In this document: piece by piece, positions 45,656-54,434 of the stretch
Layout: every line of letters begins with the position of its first letter
How positions within the stretch are numbered: position 1 is the stretch's first letter
From: Verticillium longisporum
Taxonomy: Eukaryota; Ascomycota; Sordariomycetes; Glomerellales; Plectosphaerellaceae
Length of the DNA stretch: 64,000 nucleotides
Direction of reading: 5' to 3'
NCBI GenBank assembly: GCA_019188255.1
Contig: JAETXT010000012.1
Location: 2,666,001 to 2,730,000 of the forward strand
Program-made: the position numbers and the translations under genes
Notes under the pieces: model-generated
Told to the model about the DNA's origin: nothing
Database searches by the model: none
The model's input: the letters and a program-made list of their open reading frames with translations, nothing else

Positions 45656-47513
45656 GACTGCGGATATCACGTGCGGAAAAACACTTCACTCTACTCATCC
45701 CCACACTCTGATAAATACAGGTGGTAGCTTGTGACGCAACTTTGAGGCAAATTGTTGGTCACTTATGAAGAGCGGACATGTATCTTCACCAGTATCGACG
45801 TAGCGGCAACTCCGTGGGAATAGTCTCACGGCACTCAGCACGTCACCTTTATATACTCAGCGCCCTAGTCTGCGGTGTTCCTGCCTACTAATGGCATCCT
45901 TGCTATGGGTTCACTTTGAAGTCCACCCCAGACTCTGACGAGAAATGCATGTAGTCTTTTTTTCAAAAGAGGTTTATTCTGAAACTCGTGATCCATTCGC
46001 AGACAAACAAGGTTGTGTGATCGAATACGATGCGCTCAGCTCTGCAATGCGGGTGGCGCCCCAAATGAACCTGATGAGGATTTAAAGAGGATCATGGCCG
46101 CATCCGCGCCTGTTGCCAATCTCTCTTCACCAGGCGTACTCGAGATTATGGCCCTGGGGCTATAGCTGTAGCCGTCGCAAGCGTATACATTACCTTGAGA
46201 ACGTCATTTGGTTCAAAAGCGATTGAAAGAACGTCGACATCACGAGTGTACAGCTCCGGAGCCTGTCCGGTGAAATTTGTCCTCAGGGACATTCTGCTCC
46301 GAGTCAGGGACGGTAAGCTGATTATCCGCGGGCAATGTTCTAGCTCTCAGGTAGCACTGTAATTCCGCTGGCAGAACATATCGAGCTAGGTCCTGTGCCT
46401 GGCACGTCCGATCACGAGTAGCCCCACCCGAGGTTCAAACAGCGCCTCGCCAGCTTCGTGCTCTCGTCAACCTGATTAGAGAATAGGCTTACAAAACCAT
46501 TCAGATAACAAATTCTGCTGTTGTGGCCTCGAGAGAAGCCCTGATATCTTGGAAGTTTCCATTCCTGCCCTGAAGCTTCATCGCTCGTTGAATCGTCTTG
46601 AGCCATCACATCGCTGAGGGCCTGGGTCATGTAGCTCTTAATGTGGCAGCGATGGTGTCGGAGCGTCTGCCTATCGGTGGTCATCATACCGAACACCTGG
46701 GCGATGCTGCGAGCATCAATCTCGGATCGGTGAGTTTGACCAGCACCCGCGGTCAGTCTAGATATGTTCCGGACAAACCCTCAGCCAGGGGACTCTAGAT
46801 GTACTCTGAAAATGCGACGGACTGCGTGCTTCTCTCGGACAAGTGACCGACTGAATGCACCGCAAATAGAATAGCTGACGATCGCCTGTCCGGGGTTGTT
46901 ATACCGAGTAAGGTCAACACAAGTGGATGCGCGAGAAAATACCCTCTCGACAAGTAATTTCTCACTCCCGGTACACCGTGGGGACCCAGTTGTATGGTTT
47001 CATACAACGCTATTGCTCTTATTGTTGTGGCCGGACGAGGCCGAAGGAACGGCGGCGGCAAACCACAATGCGGATTGGGCATAGATTGTTTAGATGTCTC
47101 ACACAGTCGGGGCTGGCCCTCTCCTAAACGCCCTTTGCCGTCTAATCGGGTAAAACGGATCCCAGATTAACGGCACATCGCCGATAGCTCATCTCATGTC
47201 TCACCTCCATATTGCTGCATTTGGTTTGGTGGTGGCCGACGACGCAGCCGCCAAAGAACTCACGACAAGGTGATGTAACTTGCCAATAAGCTTCATGATA
47301 TTAAGGTACTTACGGTACCAAATCTTCGCCAAGCGCATTGCCTGGACCATGCGACGGCATCCTGAACAGGACGAGATCCACTTGCGAGCCTGCCGCCTTG
47401 CTAGTGAACACGACATGTTTATAAATGGGAGATGCCTGGCCAAAGTGCCGAAGTGTAAAGCGGAATGAGCACACAGACTATTGTTTCTTGGCCAGACTTT
47501 CGAAAGCCCGAGA

Positions 47514-48935
47514 ATGTACTCTAACCTTGTAGCCGCCGTGACGCTTGCCTCTATCACCCAGGCACATGCGTCAGCGCCAGACCCGATCACGACGATCAAA
47601 TGCGAGGCGGAACAGCCGACTCCAGCACTTACTACTCTTACTTTTACTGTGGTAGCTGTCGTTGACCCTTCTATCTCCCACTGGGACCAGTTCCTGAATC
47701 AGGCGTGTCCGACACCCTTCCCTACCCCTGAACGGTGCGCAGGCACTGGAAAAGATCAGAATAATCCCGACGCACCCCCAGGGGCAGACAACCCTGGACA
47801 TGAATCAACTCCTCATGACGGGGTTCATGACATCGGCTGGTACGAGGTTTGGTGGTTCGACTATCATGGCGGCGAGCCGCCGAGCCACTGGTATTTTGAC
47901 CACCACTCTTCCCACCCCTACAGCACCGACAGCTACGTACCGTGGCCGAAGCCCACCGGCGGCGACCTTCCGCCCGGTCCTCTTCCCGTTCCTACCAGGG
48001 AGCCTCGACCACGGCCAGATAGATCTACAGTCCCTCAACCACGACCTGATCCAACGTCAAAGGGTCGCCCTCGCCCGCCGTCTGGTTCATCAACTGATCA
48101 GCCAATCCCCACCTCTGAAACTCCAACTGTAGCTCCAAAGCCGTTCAGTTCCACAACAGATCAGCCCAATCCGGTACAATCCTCTATGGCCCACCCTGAG
48201 CCGACTTCAGACTCTTCCTCTACACCTCCTATGCCTATTGTATCTTCGACCAGTCAGTCGGGACCTGAGCCGTCTTCAGATCCCTCCTCTCCGACCGCTG
48301 CACCTTTCGCATCTTCGACGAGTCAATCAGATTCAGGGCCATCTTCAATTGATCCCGCACAAAGCTCATCTGTGCCGCCGGAACCCCAGCCCCCTAGTTC
48401 CTTGGCTCCAACTAGCCTCTTGACGAGTGTCGTCAGCTCCACGACCACATCGGCCAGCCCGTCCCAAACATGCGCAGATATCAGTAATGGATCGTTCCAG
48501 AACAACGATATTGGAGCTTGGTACATCTCCGATGAAGTCACAGCGGACTCGGGTATCGTACAGGAAGGTCCCGACGGTGTGGAGTACTCGTTTGCTCTGA
48601 TTCCCTCGCAGCAGCAGTTTGCTCAGGTCTATATCAACCAGTACATCCGCTGTGGTGACCCACCTCCGATTGTCGAGATCGAAGTGCGCTTCAGCTACCA
48701 GTTCACTGGCAACTCGCAAGGGTGCAGTATCGCTGCTAGCGTGAACCGGTCGCCAGATAATCTCCTCACCATTCAGGATGACGGGCAGTCGCCTGGCGTA
48801 TGGCAGCAGTACGAGGGCCCAGTTATCACTGTGCAGTTGACATACGATCCACTGTTCACGATCAAGATGTTGTGCCAAGAGGATACTGCGAACACTGAGG
48901 CTATCCTGATTACTGAGATCTCAGTATACAACTGA
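47514..48935 (+). CDS. Secreted Pro/Ser/Thr-rich protein with C-terminal beta-type domain
   Basis: Single exon, 473 aa, starting at ATG 47514. A signal peptide (MYSNLVAAVTLASITQAHAS) precedes a Cys-containing segment, an aromatic patch (WYEVWWFDYHGGEPPSHWYF) and about 190 residues of P/S/T-rich linker with repeats such as SSTSQSGPEPSSDPSS. The last 140 residues (from QTCADISNGSFQNNDIGAWY) resemble the galactose-binding/CBM4_9 beta-sandwich appended to many fungal secreted proteins (NGSFE...W start, CGD, final ISVYN strand). Glycan or wall binding is inferred from this resemblance only. No catalytic domain is recognised. Confidence 0.75.
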   Translation: MYSNLVAAVTLASITQAHASAPDPITTIKCEAEQPTPALTTLTFTVVAVVDPSISHWDQFLNQACPTPFPTPERCAGTGKDQNNPDAPPGADNPGHESTPHDGVHDIGWYEVWWFDYHGGEPPSHWYFDHHSSHPYSTDSYVPWPKPTGGDLPPGPLPVPTREPRPRPDRSTVPQPRPDPTSKGRPRPPSGSSTDQPIPTSETPTVAPKPFSSTTDQPNPVQSSMAHPEPTSDSSSTPPMPIVSSTSQSGPEPSSDPSSPTAAPFASSTSQSDSGPSSIDPAQSSSVPPEPQPPSSLAPTSLLTSVVSSTTTSASPSQTCADISNGSFQNNDIGAWYISDEVTADSGIVQEGPDGVEYSFALIPSQQQFAQVYINQYIRCGDPPPIVEIEVRFSYQFTGNSQGCSIAASVNRSPDNLLTIQDDGQSPGVWQQYEGPVITVQLTYDPLFTIKMLCQEDTANTEAILITEISVYN

Positions 48936-49280
48936 GGTGTTTCTTCATAGAATGAGTAGTGAACATATCCCATCGCGTGAGAGGATTCGGCGCGTAATAT
49001 ACCTGACAACCACGCTCTACATCTCAAAAATCGCTGCTTCAAATTGCGAGATTGACGTAACTTGTGTCATCCTTTTTTAAACTAGTGAGTGCACCGCCCA
49101 GTTGAAACATTGAAGTTATTTGACCGTACAAAAGAATGACCGTAATACCCTTAGGGCTTGCTCTCAATCAAATACATGTTGCAGAATATCCACGTCTTTG
49201 TCACGTAACCCATATGGCCCAATTTGTCTCTCAAGCTCCCTAGAAAGCGATAAATTTTTGAGGTGAGATAACTGTACCAT
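48936..49280. other. Convergent intergenic region
   Basis: About 0.35 kb of AT-leaning 3' flanking DNA. No feature. Confidence 0.4.
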
Positions 49281-50006
49281 CTAGCAGCTGTCGTTGGTGA
49301 TGAAAACGTTGTACCCGTCAGGGTGGAACAACTGGCCACCGCACTTGTTGCGAATGCCAGCAGACGAGCAGAGGTTGCAGAGCTCAGCCGCACCACGGGC
49401 CAAATCGCCCCATGAGTTCAGAGTGACAGCGTGGTCATTCTACAAAGCCATGAGTTAGTAAAAAAGCCAGACCAAATTTTGTTTACAACTTATCTGGAAT
49501 CATATCACGTACATCGTTACACCAGTAGATGCCCGAGTTGTGAGAACAGCTGACGCGTGCGCAAGCAGCAGGACCAGGGCCGTGACCGGGCTGACCCTCG
49601 AGATCCCAAAGGTAGTTCCACCCTTCCTGGATCCTACCGTAGTCAGCGGGCTCCCAACCGTGAACCGGGTGCTTGGAGTCGATGCATTCGTAAGAAGCAC
49701 CCTCCCACTGGCGCGTCAACAGCTCATGCTTGTCGCTGTTGGCGTTGCGACGCTTGAGCTTGGTGCTGGGGTAGAGAGACTGGAACTCCTCGGTAACCTC
49801 TTCAAGAGTGCCATAGAGCGTAATAGATTCGCCACTGGGAGTCTTGAAAACCCAGTCGAGGTCGGTGACGGTGTATCCGTCAGGAGCAGCAGCGATCTCT
49901 ATGGCATCAGCATCGCCTATTCCACAAAGTTCCTGAATTAGCGTCGATAAAAACTTACAGCAGAGCCGCTCAGGGCAGCAATAAAAGCAACGGCAGGAAA
50001 CTTCAT
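49281..50006 (-). CDS. Small secreted cysteine-containing protein
   Basis: Three exons (50006-49959, 49896-49513, 49439-49281) give 196 aa. The start MKFPAVAFIAALSGSA is a typical fungal signal peptide. The first intron uses a strong donor (GTAAGT) and the acceptor ATAGAG; an alternative GTTTTT donor with a 38-nt intron also keeps the frame but is too short to prefer. The second intron is GTACGT to TTTGTAG. The mature protein has ITLYGTLEEVTEEFQSLYP, a Lys-Arg-Arg site (KLKRRNA) that Kex2 could cut, six Cys in the C-terminal half, and ends GGQLFHPDGYNVFITNDSC. The ending resembles a group of uncharacterised fungal secreted proteins; no function is assigned. An effector or defence role is only a possibility. 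Confidence 0.75.
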
Positions 50007-51314
50007 TGTGATGAGTGTGGGAACGGTTGTGGTAAAGTTTCGAAGATTTGATATGTTGATGTGAAGATACAGGATGAGCTGAGTTTGGTTGTTGAAGCTG
50101 GTTTCTTTGGTATGATGATTTGTTGAGTTTCATGAAGCGATCTAAAGAGAATTCTGATGCTTCTTTATACTCGTCAGATGGTGTCATTCCTCGATTTCAC
50201 TCTTATCAAGTGGCCACAGCGCTACCGATGCTTTAACTTACTCGGGTCATGACTTCAGACCAACAACGAGGATTCTGCAAGAATTGCGCCGCATCGACAG
50301 ATCGCCATGTCTCTCTCGTAAAAGCGGAAGCAAGCGCCGTCCTGGAATGAAATTGATGACGTCAATTAAACTGGGCGAAGCCTATTCTGTCTCTCAGGCT
50401 GAGGCGATTTCCATTCCAAAAGATCCTTTGTGCTTAGTTTAGAATCTCAAGGGTCACCATGTGAGGAGTTTTGATGATCATAATAGCTATTTCTGTGAAT
50501 TTTTGATCGCCACCGAGGCTAACTGCTTTAAAAGGAAACTCATGACAATAATGGATCAATATTGAGGTTGACCATGATCCTTCTTCTTCTTGGCACATGG
50601 TGAAATATTCAGAGGGTCTAGTGCTTGTTGCGGGCTGGTGCAGCCCCATGAGATGTACTCGGGCCCGTCAAGACAAGTTTAGGGGTCGCGCCTATGCGAC
50701 CAATGATTCTCAGCTTAGTCAACCTGAAGGAATCATCAACGTGGGGGTCTCGATGTATGCTGGGCTGACATGGTAAACAAATAGCTTCTGACGAATGAAT
50801 TGTGTTTGTTTCCCATGTGTTGCATGAGGTTCGTCATGATACTCCGATCTCAACACCGCAAGAACATGCGAGTTTTCTGGAATGTACCAGTACTTCAATC
50901 ATCACAAATAGAGTGGCGCCATGCATGCATGTGATCCCTTGTAAACAGCACCATCGCTTAGGAGGGTTATGACGGCTGAATGTGTTGTGATGCGCGAACA
51001 AAGAGAAGCTTTCGGATGGCCATTACCACATTGTGCATAGAACCCACAGCTACACCCAAAGGCCACCTGGACCTGAAAACATTCGCACCCATCTATTTGA
51101 CCTTTTCTCAACACGAGGTGTAGCATCGCAGAATACAGGGTTATTGATCATACACTGCATTGAGATCACATGTTGACGCTCATCTATGCAAGGTACGTTC
51201 GGACGAAGAAGTGGGATGGTCGTGTATTCGGAGTATGTTCTGGGATGTGTGAAAGAGCGGCCCTCGTGCATACATTCCTGCAGGGCCATGATCCCGACCC
51301 TTGTTCGTAGGTAC
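50007..51314. other. Intergenic region with promoter of the 50.0-kb secreted gene
   Basis: About 1.3 kb. Apart from the TATA candidate, no gene or repeat was recognised. Confidence 0.4.
50163..50169 (-). promoter_or_regulatory. TATA box candidate for the small secreted protein
   Basis: TATAAAG on the minus strand about 157 bp upstream of the start codon at 50006. Confidence 0.5.
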
Positions 51315-51518
51315 CTAAGAACCATGTCGAATACCAAGTCCAATCGCGGTACCAAACACGACCCCGACTACCACGCCGACCGAAATTCCGATGGCTATAC
51401 GTTTGCTGGGTGTGAGCATGGATCCAGACTGCGGGCCTTTGCCGTATTGCTGCCTTTCAGGGTCATTGGTTTCAGAGGAAGGTCTGTTGCTTGCAGAGCC
51501 CTGGTTATTGTGAGGCAT
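51315..51518 (-). CDS. Small single-pass membrane protein candidate
   Basis: 67 aa from ATG 51518 (MPHNNQGSASNRPSSE). A hydrophilic N-terminus leads to one Gly/Val-rich membrane segment (IAIGISVGVVVGVVFGTAIG) and a short basic tail. The composition contrast between the polar part and the single membrane helix looks protein-like and unlike the noise ORFs nearby. A TATA-type stretch (CCTTATATA on the minus strand, 51611-51619) lies about 93 bp upstream, inside the dispersed repeat. No family recognised; without transcript evidence it could be chance. Confidence 0.4.
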   Translation of the reverse strand: MPHNNQGSASNRPSSETNDPERQQYGKGPQSGSMLTPSKRIAIGISVGVVVGVVFGTAIGLGIRHGS

Positions 51519-51541
51519 GATGTATGAGTGGTGGTGTGAAA

Positions 51542-51686
51542 TTGTCAGGTGGCTCTGCGGAGCTACCAAGCAGGGGGGTCGGTCAGGGGGCTAAGGGTTA
51601 CGAGAACGTGTATATAAGGAGCTGCGGAGGGCCCTCCAAGCTGCGGAGGGCCAGAATTCAGATGTATTCCGACCCCCAACCTATAT
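51542..51686. repeat. Dispersed repeat, copy 2, with internal 19-bp duplication
   Basis: Second copy of the repeat at 45529-45655. This copy carries an extra internal duplication (GCTGCGGAGGGCC at 51621 and again at 51640) and a TATATAAGG box at 51611. It lies between the start of the small membrane ORF and the 3' end of the M15-like gene. Confidence 0.7.
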
Positions 51687-51728
51687 TCTATTGCCTGCGG
51701 ACCTTGTGGAAGACCTCTTCACTCTGCT

Positions 51729-52233
51729 CTATATCAAGCACTGACAGAAAGTCACGTCCCAGTGGTTCCCCTCGTCCTAAATCCACGTCAGCACTCGAAT
51801 CCCCAAGCAAGTTCATGCAACTCACCACATAAATATTCCCGGAACGGGCTTTGTACCGCCTCGCGCCATCAGCGCGGTTCGAGATCCTCGTGAACGTCCC
51901 CTTCACGTATCGGTTGAGGGCCGCGTTCTTGGCAAAGTCGAGCTTATGCCCCGTGCTGTGAGAGTACTTGCCCGTTGGGTGACCGACCTCGGTGCCGCTG
52001 GTGATGATAAGGCTGCACTTGCACGCCTTCTTCAGCGTGATGGCGCCAGCGACGGTTGTTGCCCAGATGCCGGAGAAGGATGGGTTGGACTTGGTCGTGC
52101 AGGCACCCGTAAAGCGCGAGAGGATGCCCGCGGCCTCGAAGCGCTGGCCGGCTTGGAATTGGGTGAGCTGTGTCTGGGCGCTGATGCACAGGGCCCAGAG
52201 GACGGCGGAGAGGAGGAGGAGCAGCTGCAGCAT
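51729..52233 (-). CDS. Secreted M15/VanX-like zinc peptidase-fold protein
   Basis: Exons 52233-51826 and 51776-51729, joined across a 49-nt intron (GTGAGT to GATTTAG), give 151 aa. The signal peptide is MLQLLLLLSAVLWALCISAQ. The mature part contains IITSGTEVGHPTGKYSHSTG continuing HKLDF, and the short second exon supplies DEGNHWDVTF. These make the zinc-ligand pattern of peptidase family M15 (D-Ala-D-Ala carboxypeptidase/VanX and Hedgehog-like folds): His92-x6-Asp99 and Glu138-x2-His141, followed by an aromatic residue. Cys44, Cys71, Cys73, Cys147 and Cys149 could form disulfides. Without the intron the protein would end in an unrelated tail and lack the second motif, which supports the splice. 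The start is 28 bases from an inverted-repeat-bounded AT-rich block that occupies the promoter. A role against bacterial peptidoglycan is inferred, not shown. Confidence 0.8.
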
Positions 52234-52260
52234 GAGGCGCGTTACTCTCGCATCAATAGG

Positions 52261-52803
52261 GATCAGCGCTGCCGTCAATTCAAACCTATCAATTCAAACA
52301 GTCAAACAACTAATTAAATCACTCTGATTTCACGATTTAAATAGTCAAATAGCCCTATACGGATTAATTAACTATTTAAAACTTATTAAGCAGAATTCAG
52401 ATTTCGGGCCTATATTAATCCGAGGGTATATCTTAGTAGTACCTAGCTTAGTAATATTTAGCTTAATAATATTTAGCTTAGTAATAATATCTAGCTTAGT
52501 AATAATATCTAGCTTAATAATAATATCCAGCTTAATAAGATATCTAGCTTAGTAAGGTATCTAGCTTAGTAAGATATCTAGCTTAGTAAGATATCTAGCT
52601 TATTAAGGCTTCTTCTTAGGTCTTAAAGTGCTTTAAAATCTTTAAAATCTCCTTAGAAAAATCTCATAGAACCTCTAATATTTAACTAAATACTATTAAA
52701 TCTAATTAAATAATTTAATTAATTAAATCTATAGCTATAAATATATTAAATAGTTAAATACGACCCCGATATTTGAATTGATTGAAGTGACGGCAGCGCT
52801 GAT
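52261..52803. mobile_element. AT-rich block bounded by inverted arms (possible MITE or RIP-decayed insertion)
   Basis: Left arm 52261-52298 and right arm 52772-52803 are inverted copies: TGACGGCAGCGCTGAT (16 bp) and TTTGAATTGAT (11 bp) are identical, with a small gap difference between them. The interior (about 470 bp) is extremely AT-rich with TpA-rich sequence, unlike the GC-balanced DNA outside. No coding capacity remains. Confidence 0.65.
52435..52606. repeat. AT-rich tandem repeat, TATCTAGCTTAGTAAG units
   Basis: About nine imperfect copies of a CTAGCTTARTAA core. The last ones have a regular 16-bp period (TATCTAGCTTAGTAAG); the earlier ones have 17-20 bp spacing. Lies inside the AT-rich block. 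Confidence 0.85.
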
Positions 52804-53458
52804 AGGGATTCAAAGGGCAAGCTGGTGAGAACTCACCTTCATGACTGGCGTTGTGCATAGATCTTGGATACTGCTTTTGAAAGATTTGTCGCCGCTGAAT
52901 GCAACCTGAAGCAACGAGATGCACCTGTCGGTACCCAGGATTGAATGCGACGTTGTTGCAGCTCAGCCTTAGACGCAGAAAGATCAGTGCGACCTTTTGA
53001 GATAAATAGTCGCATACAAGCCGCCGGTGCGATGCTGACCCGAGTAGAGTGTTCGCATGGACGCAAATAGATGCTCGGTTGAGTAGGCCAATGATAGGTT
53101 GTATATCGCTGGCGACCAGGTTCACGATAGGTTTAGTCTAGAGCATTACAAGGGTTGTGCATCATACCCCGGACAGGTCACAGAATAAGGCCCAAAGGTC
53201 TGTCAACATGTGGAAAATAGGCGCCACGTCTGATTATTCAGCTATAAGGGGATGATAACTGGTTTGAATTCTTCCTGATATTAAATAGGGATGAAGTACG
53301 TTGTGGCATCAGGAAGACCCATCGTCGACATCCGCGTTCGGTCCCGAGTACCAACCTCTACTGCTAAAGTCTTTTTATCTTGTCCAGGCAGAGTCTCGAA
53401 ACCCATTATCGCGTCCGACCTCAGAAGCAGAATACCTGGTCGTTCATATTCACCGATG
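52804..53458. other. Region between two insertions
   Basis: About 0.65 kb of normal composition. A minus-strand 123-codon ORF (53125-52754) runs into the AT-rich block and has no recognisable motif. Nothing else is supported. Confidence 0.35.
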
Positions 53459-53466
53459 CATCAGGC
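53459..53466. repeat. Target-site duplication, left copy
   Basis: CATCAGGC, repeated exactly at 53928-53935 on the other side of the 461-bp element. Confidence 0.8.
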
Positions 53467-53927
53467 TAGGGTTAGGAATACCCAAATGGTCTCGTCTGGG
53501 TATTGTGGGGGAGTGGATATTTAGGCTTTCTGGGTTGCCCAGAAAGAACCCATGGGTTGAAATGGGTAGCCCAAAAAACCCATAGAAATTTCTAGGTTCC
53601 TTCTAGGTTACCTATATTAGCCTATAGGTTCTCTCTAGGTAGAAATAAATAGCCTATACCCGATTTTAGCCCTTAGGATATCGTACTAATAGGGCATTAA
53701 ATAGGGTATAAGGTACTCTAATAGGTATATAATAATATTACTATATCGTAAGACCTAAAATAACCTAGACCCCGCTACCTATTTAGGTTTGGGTTATTTT
53801 CTGGGTAGTCCATTTTAGCCCAAAAACCCATTTAGGTAGTGGAGTATTGGGTTTTTAGGGCTTTAGGTTCTTACGCTAAGTTTCTGGGTGCCCAATGGGT
53901 CAGAATCTTTGGGTATTCCTAAGCCTA
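53467..53927. mobile_element. 461-bp hAT-like non-autonomous element with terminal inverted repeats
   Basis: The left end TAGGGTTAGGAATACCCAA and the right end (reversed) TAGGCTTAGGAATACCCAA are inverted repeats of 19 bp with one mismatch, and the element is flanked by the 8-bp direct repeat CATCAGGC. An 8-bp duplication and TAGGG-type ends fit the hAT superfamily. The interior is AT-rich, with many CCCAAAA/TTTTGGG-type subterminal motifs and no ORF. Inferred to be a MITE or internally deleted element mobilised in trans. Confidence 0.8.
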
Positions 53928-53935
53928 CATCAGGC
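53928..53935. repeat. Target-site duplication, right copy
   Basis: CATCAGGC, identical to 53459-53466. Confidence 0.8.
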
Positions 53936-54434
53936 TCCTTAGATCTCACCTCCATAAGCGCTTTCTTCGCGGCGCTCACTGTGCCCTGAAGTCTAGACTG
54001 TACAATCTTAGTATCCTCCGCTGCTGCTGGTAGCCTCTCCTCTATGACCTCCTTCATTACGAACCCCATTCCATATTATAATCCCTCCTCGACTTTATTA
54101 ATGAGGTAGTGTAGCTTCAGTTCTTTGGATACCTCCTGGCAAACGCCTCGAGCTTCCTCCGTGATGAGACATTTTCCTCGCTATAGTTCCAGGAAATCAG
54201 GCAATTCTCCGACGTATCCCATAATATGTCAGCCAATGAGTCTAAACCAAGCTTCTTTTAGTAACATTCTTGGCCCGTCGTTCCGCACACCGCGCAGCTG
54301 GATCATATGCAGACGGATTATTGATGCCTTTGGTCAATGACCCTCTAAGTTCGAAATCAGGGAAGGTGAATGCGATCAATCGGTGCAGCCGCTCAGTATT
54401 TCTCGCTGGTAAAAGTGTGCTGAGGGTTTGAGAA
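53936..54434. other. Region between the hAT-like element and the Zn2Cys6 gene remnant
   Basis: About 0.5 kb. A minus-strand frame (54069-53936) reads a helical-looking peptide (KEVIEERLPAAAEDTKIVQS) that stops being sensible at the element junction, so it may be a fragment of a gene cut by the insertion. Not identifiable. Confidence 0.35.

Larger units (their letters stand above)
42384..47513. other. 5.1-kb gene-free region
   Basis: The ORFs in this stretch overlap in all frames, have no signal, domain or splice pattern, and are judged non-coding. It contains the 9-bp array near 43.0 kb, AAGGTAGG-type motifs near 43170 and 43500-43560, and the left copy of a dispersed repeat at 45529-45655. 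It may include decayed sequence, but no coding relic was recognised. Confidence 0.45.

Noticed and set aside
52435..52606. CRISPR-like or origin-type direct repeats
   Set aside because: The units are AT-rich tandem repeats without unique spacers, in fungal DNA; a simple tandem repeat inside a decayed insertion explains them.
53467..53485. Telomere-like TTAGGG sequence
   Set aside because: The GGGTTAGG at the element end is part of a 19-bp terminal inverted repeat and occurs once, not as a telomeric array.
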